NCBI GenBank assembly: GCA_964482585.1
Contig: CAYZYO010000110.1
Span: 1 to 6,735 of the forward strand
Source: CAYZYO01 sp964482585
GTDB taxonomy: Bacteria > Bacillota > Syntrophomonadia > Syntrophomonadales > Syntrophomonadaceae
Length of the DNA: 6,735 nt
Reading direction: 5' to 3'
The notes under the pieces were generated by a model, which searched no databases, was not told the origin of the DNA, and was given only the letters and a program-made list of their open reading frames with translations. This document shows, piece after piece, positions 1-4,234 of the stretch. The first letter of the stretch is position 1. The number at the start of each line of letters is the position of its first letter. The translations under genes and the position numbers were made by a program.

Positions 1-2
1 TT

Positions 3-125
3 TGCTTTAACCGGATTGTTATGGATATATCTGACCACTGTCAACAGGTAGGCATCGTCTGATTATACCGCCATGCATAACCAGTCCCGATTCTGCCCAT
101 TATCCACGAAATCTTATCGTTCTTT
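3..125 (-). pseudogene. Decayed IS200-like (Y1/REP-associated) transposase, C-terminal remnant
   Basis: Reading the minus strand from 62 down to 3 gives SDDAYLLTVVRYIHNNPVKA. This closely matches the motif near the C-terminus of Y1 (HUH-type) IS200/REP-associated tyrosine transposases, whose usual form is 'DDAYLLTVLRYIHQNPVKAG'. An in-frame stop (TAA at 65-63) lies directly upstream. Further upstream, the expected Trp-Tyr-Asn / Arg-Thr-Gly-His / Arg-Tyr segment appears only as scattered pieces in shifted frames up to about position 125. The element is therefore broken by indels and cannot be expressed as a full protein. The rest of the transposase may run off the left edge. The match of the 20-residue block is convincing; the upstream extent is a guess. 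Confidence 0.6.
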
Positions 126-221
126 TCTCGTATCAATAAATAAACGTGGTTACTCATTAAGCACTAGCCATATACCTCAAATTGCTCTTCTGATTGCTTC
201 TGTGACAGGGTCTCCAACCCA
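126..221. other. Non-coding spacer between two gene remnants
   Basis: I see no open frame, RNA gene or clear promoter here. The stretch lies between the transposase remnant and the HNH remnant and may hold further decayed transposase sequence. The short word GTGGTTA occurs at 146-152 and again at 228-234 and 288-294. A 10-bp inverted pair (ATGCATAACC at 73-82, GGTTATGCAT at 230-239) brackets the spacer. Confidence 0.35.
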
Positions 222-593
222 TTAATAGTGGTTATGCATTTCTGGTACGTTAATATTATAAACATCATTAACCCACAGATCATAACCGTGGTTATAGGCT
301 ATCTGATAGAGAGGAACTATAGTCTCTCTTATGCTATTAATAAACGAGTTTTTAGTGGCTAATTTGTTGTTGCTATCAAAAATATTTTTTCCCAAAGTCC
401 AGTAGTCCTCTAAAATAAGACGTTGAAATGGCTTGAAAGACACAGACAACGCACTATATTGAACTTTGCAGAAATTGTCGAAATATTTATCTAAATCCGT
501 TAGTTTATTGCCCTTAGAGCTGTTTACCCTTTGGAACGTAGGAACTAGATTCCACATTTCGTCGTGTAAGACGAAACTCCAGGGTATAAAGTA
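222..593 (-). pseudogene. HNH endonuclease C-terminal remnant with destroyed active site
   Basis: The minus-strand reading from 593 gives YFIPWSFVLHDEMWNLVPTF, followed by RVNSSKGNKL and DLDKYFDNFC, ending at a TAA (224-222). This is the beta-beta-alpha metal (HNH) core of a family whose usual form is 'DHFIPWSFV..DE.WNLVPT...NSSKG.KLP'. In this copy the Asp position is a TAG stop (596-594) and the catalytic His is Tyr (TAC, 593-591). The later Asn residues of the fold (WNL, NSSK) are kept. Upstream of the stop no matching N-terminal part is seen; the sequence runs straight into the stop of the DUF3006 gene. The first Met of the remaining open frame (557) lies inside the domain and has no good ribosome binding site, so I read it as a truncated, inactivated gene. 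The C-terminal LYQIAYNHGYDLW looks like a natural protein end; the last 16 residues may be read-through. Confidence 0.7.
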
Positions 594-622
594 CTACATC
601 CTATCACCAAACCAATTTAGTA

Positions 623-835
623 CTAATCCTCCCATAATTCATCTGCTAGATCGTCTATTTCTTTTTTTAGATTTTTTGTTGCTTCTCTATCAATTATCCA
701 TTTATCTCCTTTTTTAACCAGGACATCTCCTTCCCTGGCCTTCCCTGGAATCTCACTGCTTTTAATATTTTCTATCCTTCCTTCAATATCTAAAACCGCG
801 TACTCGCCTTCAAAACGATCAATTACCGCTTTCAA
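623..835 (-). CDS. DUF3006 family small protein
   Basis: This 70-residue protein opens with KAVIDRFEGEYAVLDIEG and ends with an acidic helix, KEIDDLADELWED. That is the typical length and layout of the DUF3006 family: an N-terminal 'IDRFEG..AVLE' strand pair, a central 'EGDVL' segment, and a C-terminal charged helix. No biochemical role is established for the family as far as I know. It is often found next to ComEC-like metallo-beta-lactamase proteins, exactly as here. The start is TTG (835-833), chosen because GGGGGGAG lies 5 nt upstream and overlaps the stop of the MBL gene. The 12-nt gap implies one transcript and probably translational coupling. There is no signal peptide or membrane segment, so it is likely cytoplasmic even though its partner is exported. 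Intact, ordinary codon use. Confidence 0.85.
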   Translation of the reverse strand: MKAVIDRFEGEYAVLDIEGRIENIKSSEIPGKAREGDVLVKKGDKWIIDREATKNLKKEIDDLADELWED

Positions 836-847
836 GTAACTCCCCCC

Positions 848-1951
848 TTATGGCTGACAGATAGAGCAGGGACTATAACCTGCCTCAACTGCTTCTTTTC
901 GAGTATTAAAATAAATCCGGTTGTGCTCTTCCGGCAGGCTTGTACATTCAGCACAGTGAAACTTCTTCGAATTTTTGTTGCCAATATAGCAGGTATTCTC
1001 ATCATTGTTGGGATCAACTGGTGCAGCAGGTTCAGCTTCCTGATCTGCTAAAAGATCTTTAAAGGTTTTTATCTTTATAGTATTGCCGTCTGAAGTGATT
1101 GCTATATTCCCATCCTGATCCGTCCGGTATATTTTTATACCCCTTTGGTTTAGTTTTTCTATCGTTTCTTTATGGGGATGACCATAGTCATTATCAGTTT
1201 CGCACATGATAACAGCGTATTTTGGTGCCACTGTATTTAAAAATGCATTACTCGTACTGCTGGCGCTTCCATGATGTCCAACCTTTAATATATCAGCCTG
1301 TAAACTCCTATTTGATGCTAAAAGCATCTCCTGTTCAGATTCTTCTTCCGCATCCCCGGTAAAGAGGAATGAATTATTTCCATAAACTAATCTAAGTACC
1401 GCACTGTAGTTATTCAGGTTTTCATATGTATCCCCCACCGGCGCAGCAAAACAGGCCTCTACACCTTCCAGTGGGATCTCAACCCCTGCCCTGGCTGTAC
1501 TCACCTTCAGGCCCTGGCTCTTTACTGCTGTTAGAAGATCCCTGAAAGTAGCCGTAGTATGAGTTACCTTTGGCAGATAGATTTTTTCAACTTTAAAGTT
1601 CCTTAATACATCAATAAGTCCACCGATATGATCTGAATGGGGATGGGTTCCGATTAGAATATCTAATTTACTTATACCCTGTTCCTCTAAATACCCGGTT
1701 ATTTTTTCTCCCTGATTCCTTTCTCCCCCATCGATCAATACATTCTGGCCCGAGGGGATTTGAATAAATATAGAATCCCCCTGCCCCACATCCAGGAAAT
1801 GGACAGTTAATTTACCATCACTTATCCGGGAACCTGAGCCTGATACTGCTGAATTATCATTATTATTCCCACCGGCACCGGTTATACAGCCGCCCAAGAC
1901 CAGGCACATCATTATCAATATGGAAGTAAAACAAAAAAACCGTTTATGCAA
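848..1951 (-). CDS. ComEC-like MBL-fold lipoprotein with C-terminal Ada-like zinc-binding domain
   Basis: The 367-residue product begins with a lipoprotein signal: basic MHKR, a hydrophobic core, and lipobox LGGC with Cys22. It should be exported and lipid-anchored outside the membrane. A Gly/Asn/Ser-rich linker (about 24-46) follows. The MBL domain (about 47-300) resembles the hydrolase part of ComEC/Rec2: FLDVGQGDS (52-60), the metal motif THPHSDHIGG (102-111), FTGD (197-200), KVGHHGS (223-229) and YGHPH (256-260). An acidic Pro-rich linker leads to a tail (about 320-367) with FHCAEC, NRIYFNTRKEA and GYSPCSIC, an Ada-like zinc-binding module seen at the ends of secreted nucleases and hydrolases. 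It has none of the ComEC membrane channel. A phosphodiesterase or nuclease activity on extracellular substrate is inferred. Start TTG (1951-1949) is supported by AGGAGGG seven bases upstream and by the signal peptide. First gene of an operon with the DUF3006 gene. Confidence 0.88.
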   Translation of the reverse strand: MHKRFFCFTSILIMMCLVLGGCITGAGGNNNDNSAVSGSGSRISDGKLTVHFLDVGQGDSIFIQIPSGQNVLIDGGERNQGEKITGYLEEQGISKLDILIGTHPHSDHIGGLIDVLRNFKVEKIYLPKVTHTTATFRDLLTAVKSQGLKVSTARAGVEIPLEGVEACFAAPVGDTYENLNNYSAVLRLVYGNNSFLFTGDAEEESEQEMLLASNRSLQADILKVGHHGSASSTSNAFLNTVAPKYAVIMCETDNDYGHPHKETIEKLNQRGIKIYRTDQDGNIAITSDGNTIKIKTFKDLLADQEAEPAAPVDPNNDENTCYIGNKNSKKFHCAECTSLPEEHNRIYFNTRKEAVEAGYSPCSICQP

Positions 1952-1974
1952 GTAAAATCCCTCCTGTCGTCAAA

Positions 1975-2001
1975 AAACACTGTCCTTATTATACAGTGTT
2001 T
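1975..2001. promoter_or_regulatory. Perfect 9+9 bp dyad over the MBL -10 box (putative operator)
   Basis: AAACACTGT (1975-1983) and ACAGTGTTT (1993-2001) are perfect inverted repeats separated by nine bases. The TATAAT of the minus-strand promoter (1993-1988) lies in the spacer and the edge of one arm. A further half-site, AGTGTT (2018-2023), lies 23 bp from the same word in the right arm (1995). A dimeric repressor binding here would block RNA polymerase. No regulator gene is visible in the window. As a transcript hairpin it lacks a GC-rich stem and U-tract, so a terminator is unlikely. Confidence 0.55.
1988..1993 (-). promoter_or_regulatory. Putative sigma-A -10 box of the MBL-DUF3006 operon
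   Basis: The minus strand reads TGTATAATAAG, a perfect TATAAT -10 box about 37 nt before the TTG start. At the right spacing upstream there is no good TTGACA match, so the promoter may be weak, activator-dependent, or rely on the TG just upstream of the hexamer. Confidence 0.5.
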
Positions 2002-2047
2002 AATGAATAGGGGTAGTAGTGTTCGTTAAAATATCTCGAAAAGCATC

Positions 2048-2074
2048 TTGTCATGAGAGTTATCCTTGTATAAT
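2048..2074 (+). promoter_or_regulatory. Putative promoter for the four-helix membrane protein gene
   Basis: TTGTCA (2048-2053) and TATAAT (2069-2074) are separated by 15 nt, two shorter than ideal. Transcription would begin near 2081, giving a very short leader that starts at the GGAGGGG ribosome binding site. That is tight, so the real start may lie further upstream. Confidence 0.35.
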
Positions 2075-2093
2075 GAAAATGGAGGGGATATTT

Positions 2094-2465
2094 ATGCCGA
2101 TGCCATTAGCCATGTTGGCTGGATTGGGAGTACTGTTAATATACTTTTTTGTGGGAATACGAAGGCTAATTGTCTTAAGTTTATTTGCTGTTCCCCTGGC
2201 TTTTGCAATAAAAAACATTATTTCAAACAGGGGCAGATCGGGCCAGTGGTTAATGAAATGGTCACGGTTTGTTGAAGTTATTTTACTGGCAGGATTAATT
2301 CTGGTTTACTATGCTCTGGTATTGATATCAGAAGTTCCTATTCAATCTGCTGCAATAGTTTTGGCTGCCATGATAATCTTTTTTCTGGTGTGCGCTATTG
2401 GTATTAGTTTGTATAAGGAGGATACTGGAGTAAAAAACGAAGATAAGAAAACACCTCTAAAGTAA
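2094..2465 (+). CDS. Small four-helix integral membrane protein of unknown function
   Basis: I do not recognise this 123-residue protein. Hydrophobic stretches at about 5-22, 25-43, 60-79 and 84-107 indicate four transmembrane helices. A basic loop (RGRSGQWLMKWSR, about 46-58) lies between helices 2 and 3, and a short hydrophilic tail rich in Lys, Glu and Asp closes the protein. By the positive-inside rule the RR after helix 1 and the central basic loop compete, so the topology is uncertain. The start ATG at 2094 is chosen because GGAGGGG (2081-2087) lies six bases upstream. The open frame extends back to a GTG at 2019, but that part is hydrophilic, has no ribosome binding site and overlaps the regulatory region. 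It is divergent from the MBL operon and convergent with the M24 peptidase gene. No catalytic motif is visible. Confidence 0.75.
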   Translation: MPMPLAMLAGLGVLLIYFFVGIRRLIVLSLFAVPLAFAIKNIISNRGRSGQWLMKWSRFVEVILLAGLILVYYALVLISEVPIQSAAIVLAAMIIFFLVCAIGISLYKEDTGVKNEDKKTPLK

Positions 2466-2572
2466 TACTATACTAACCCCTCATGACCAGAGGGCACAAG
2501 TATCTCAACTATTGAAAAAAAGATGAACTCTGAATAAAAATTATTTACTATGGAGGACGGATCATGTTTATT
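2466..2572. other. Convergent intergenic region without a clear terminator
   Basis: The spacer between two convergent genes holds only a weak stem (CCCTC / GAGGG around ACCAGA) with no T-run on either strand. I cannot point to a convincing intrinsic terminator. A GGAGG followed seven bases later by an ATG on the plus strand (2552-2566) opens a 45-codon frame antisense to the M24 gene. Confidence 0.4.
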
Positions 2573-3769
2573 TTAGAAATTGTTGGCAGCAAAAGTTGTA
2601 TCAAACAATTCCTGTTCGGTTACAGAAAGAGTCTCATGACCGTTCTCTGTTATCAAAAACATGCTTTCCCGTTTAACTGCACCATGCTGGGGATGGGTTA
2701 AATGCATTTCCAGAGTGATTATGGAATTGGCTTTCAATTTAAAGTCTGATTGGGCAAATAATACCGGAGGCTCATTTAATTCTAATCCTACCCCATGACC
2801 TATAAAGTTTCCCTTTCTGGGGGGTAAACCTAAAAAGTAATCGCTAACCCCCAGTCGACAGGCACTGTTCCAGGCAATATTATATAGCTCCCCACATTTA
2901 ATCCCTTCTTTCAGGGACATGCGGACATCATCGGTAATTTGACTCAGGCACTGGAACAGACTTTCAACTTCTGGGGCAGGCTCCCCTAAAACATAGGTGC
3001 GGGTCTCATCGCAATGGTAACCCTGGTAACAGGTAGGTATGTCTACTATTATGGTATCGCCCGGCGAGATCTTTCTGGCCGATGGTCCGGCTGGGATAGC
3101 AGGACTGAGACCTATTCCAGTAATGGTATTGGCAAACCCACTGACCTTTAACAGGTTCTCCCCGGAGGAAAGGGGACCGCGACTCATATAAAAGTCGAAA
3201 TTCCTCATAGAAAAATCACCCTCATGTCCGGCTTTTCTATGGGCATACTCTATTTCCGCAGCCAGCTCCAATTCAGTCATCCCTGGTGACAGCACATCAA
3301 AAACCCTCAAGTGTCCTGCCTTCATTATCGCACAGGCTGTTTTTATTAATTCAATCTCCTCTTCATCCTTGAGCATCCTTTGCATTAATATCTCGGGAGA
3401 GATATTAACCGGTGTATAACCGGTAAATATTTGCCTTATTTTCAAAAATAATTCCGCAGGCATTACATCCATTTCCAAACCCAATTTTCCCTTACCGGCA
3501 CCCAGTTCTTTTATCTTTAGTAAGGCTTCCTGAAAACTACCCGGCGCAATAACCCGGTTTGGGTCTATCCAGATTTCTTTTAACACAAAATCAAGGGCGC
3601 GGCGCACTATTAAATAATAATCACCAGGCGTAACTACCAGAATAGCAGGCTGAGCAGTCCCACAATAATATAAAACATCTCGTGAGTAGATTAACAGGGC
3701 CGACTCAATCCCCAATTGGCCCAGTCTGGTTTGAAATCTTTGTATCCGGGCGGTTTTGTCTGCTGTCAT
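2573..3769 (-). CDS. M24 family metallopeptidase (Xaa-Pro aminopeptidase / creatinase-like)
   Basis: The 398-residue protein has the two-part M24 'pita-bread' layout: a creatinase-type N-terminal domain (about 8-130) and a catalytic domain (about 135-390). All five dinuclear metal ligands can be placed: Asp243 (IIVDIP), Asp254 (CDETRT), His325 (GHGVG), Glu354 (TLEMH) and Glu368 (KRESM). Length fits prolidase or Xaa-Pro dipeptidase relatives, which run near 360-400 residues. There is no signal peptide, so it is cytoplasmic, probably cleaving short Pro-containing peptides, although creatinase-like or other amide hydrolysis in this superfamily cannot be excluded. The usual Gly in 'VD.G' after the first ligand is replaced (VDIPTCY). 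Start ATG (3769-3767) is supported by AAGGTGA seven bases upstream and a TATAAT at 3806-3801. Monocistronic as far as seen. Confidence 0.9.
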   Translation of the reverse strand: MTADKTARIQRFQTRLGQLGIESALLIYSRDVLYYCGTAQPAILVVTPGDYYLIVRRALDFVLKEIWIDPNRVIAPGSFQEALLKIKELGAGKGKLGLEMDVMPAELFLKIRQIFTGYTPVNISPEILMQRMLKDEEEIELIKTACAIMKAGHLRVFDVLSPGMTELELAAEIEYAHRKAGHEGDFSMRNFDFYMSRGPLSSGENLLKVSGFANTITGIGLSPAIPAGPSARKISPGDTIIVDIPTCYQGYHCDETRTYVLGEPAPEVESLFQCLSQITDDVRMSLKEGIKCGELYNIAWNSACRLGVSDYFLGLPPRKGNFIGHGVGLELNEPPVLFAQSDFKLKANSIITLEMHLTHPQHGAVKRESMFLITENGHETLSVTEQELFDTTFAANNF

Positions 3770-3800
3770 TTAAAATTCACCTTCTTAAGGGGGTCTGCTT

Positions 3801-3806
3801 ATTATA
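3801..3806 (-). promoter_or_regulatory. Putative sigma-A -10 box of the M24 peptidase gene
   Basis: The minus strand reads TGTATAATAAG, the same 11-mer found at the MBL promoter. The predicted transcription start is about 25 nt before the ATG, leaving room for the AAGGTGA ribosome binding site. The -35 region would fall in the decayed HelD/ACP repeat and has no good TTGACA match. Confidence 0.5.
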
Positions 3807-3813
3807 CATAGTC

Positions 3814-3967
3814 TTACAACGAACTTTTTAAGGATTCATGATATATTTGGTTAGTGAAAAGGTGGCGAAGATTATAGCAGAGATTATTGAAGTTGACTGG
3901 GAAGATATAACACCAAGAAACAGACTGGGTAAATAAATATGCTCTTAAAGGCAGTTGATGTTGGCAA
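3814..3967 (+). pseudogene. Decayed copy of the HelD 3' end plus acyl-carrier-like gene
   Basis: The stretch starts with LQRTF-stop (3814-3831), the same last five residues as the intact HelD gene, including an 18-nt identical block CAACGAACTTTTTAAGGA. It then repeats the start of the ACP-like gene: from TTG at 3847 it reads LVSEKVAKIIAEIIEVDWED and stops at TAA (3934-3936) after 29 residues. Against the intact copy at 6524 there are two single-base insertions (near 3914 and near 3948). Reading across them restores PETDW, NKYALKAVD and similar sequence. By eye, roughly 85 percent of bases match up to about 3967, after which similarity is lost. An in-frame ATG (3838) could give a 32-residue peptide, but AAGGA is only three bases from it. 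The most likely history is a duplication of a HelD-ACP segment followed by deletion and decay. Confidence 0.75.
3814..3967 (+). repeat. Direct repeat, left copy (flanks helD)
   Basis: Left member of an approximately 150-bp imperfect direct repeat whose right member is at 6494-6645. The best conserved blocks are CAACGAACTTTTTAAGGA (3817-3834), GAAAAGGTGGCGAA, AGCAGAGATTATTGA and GACTGGGAAGATATA. The two copies enclose the helD gene. Confidence 0.7.
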
Positions 3968-4133
3968 CACAGGTTTTCCTTTCTTGATGACTGCAAGGCA
4001 GATGCTATTATAGACAATCCTGCATGTAAGGTATTTCGCCGGAGCTAATAGATCCAGGTGTAAACATGCCATAAGCACTAAGATATTTTCTTCCATTTTT
4101 ATTATAATTCAAAAATAAATTTCATAATAGTCT
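3968..4133. other. Intergenic sequence with no recognisable gene
   Basis: After the ACP similarity ends, no frame on either strand holds a family I recognise. Short open frames exist on the minus strand but have no ribosome binding sites and cross the ACP remnant. The stretch becomes AT-rich from about 4081. It may be further decayed coding sequence, or the 5' flank of the HelD gene. Confidence 0.35.
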
Positions 4134-4139
4134 TATAAT
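4134..4139 (+). promoter_or_regulatory. Possible -10 box for the HelD-ACP operon
   Basis: TATAAT lies about 96 nt before the chosen TTG start, in an AT-rich stretch. A second TATAAT occurs at 4103-4108. Neither has a good TTGACA at 16-18 bp, so this is a weak call. If used, it gives an untranslated leader of roughly 90 nt. Confidence 0.3.
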
Positions 4140-4234
4140 TACTATCTTTTGTGTGTATCATAGGAACAGTCTACAGGTACTCGAAAAAATGTTATGGGAG
4201 TTGTCAAATTACATTTAACAGGGGGCTTCAGCGA

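Noticed and set aside
282..295. Small palindrome ATAACC-GT-GGTTAT
   Set aside because: It is explained by the codons for YNHGY in the HNH remnant.
557..576. 7-bp hairpin TTTCGTC / GACGAAA
   Set aside because: It lies inside conserved HNH coding sequence (FVLHDE) and has no T-run, so it is probably chance rather than a terminator.
466..717. 83-codon plus-strand open frame
   Set aside because: It runs antisense through the HNH remnant and the DUF3006 gene, has no ribosome binding site and low-complexity Leu-rich sequence.
832..1017. 61-codon minus-strand open frame
   Set aside because: Shadow of the MBL lipoprotein gene in another frame; the MBL frame holds the real Cys motifs.
2019..2093. 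N-terminal extension of the membrane protein to GTG 2019
   Set aside because: Hydrophilic, lacks a ribosome binding site, and overlaps promoter elements; ATG 2094 has GGAGGGG at ideal spacing.
2066..2275. 69-codon plus-strand open frame
   Set aside because: Out of frame with the membrane protein gene, which has the ribosome binding site and hydrophobic periodicity.
3814..4096. Two overlapping minus-strand open frames (67 and 70 codons)
   Set aside because: They are antisense to the ACP remnant, have no ribosome binding sites, and match no family I recognise.
4151..4234. N-terminal extension of HelD to GTG 4151
   Set aside because: No ribosome binding site before 4151 and the extra 28 residues do not look like HelD; AGGGGG supports TTG 4235.
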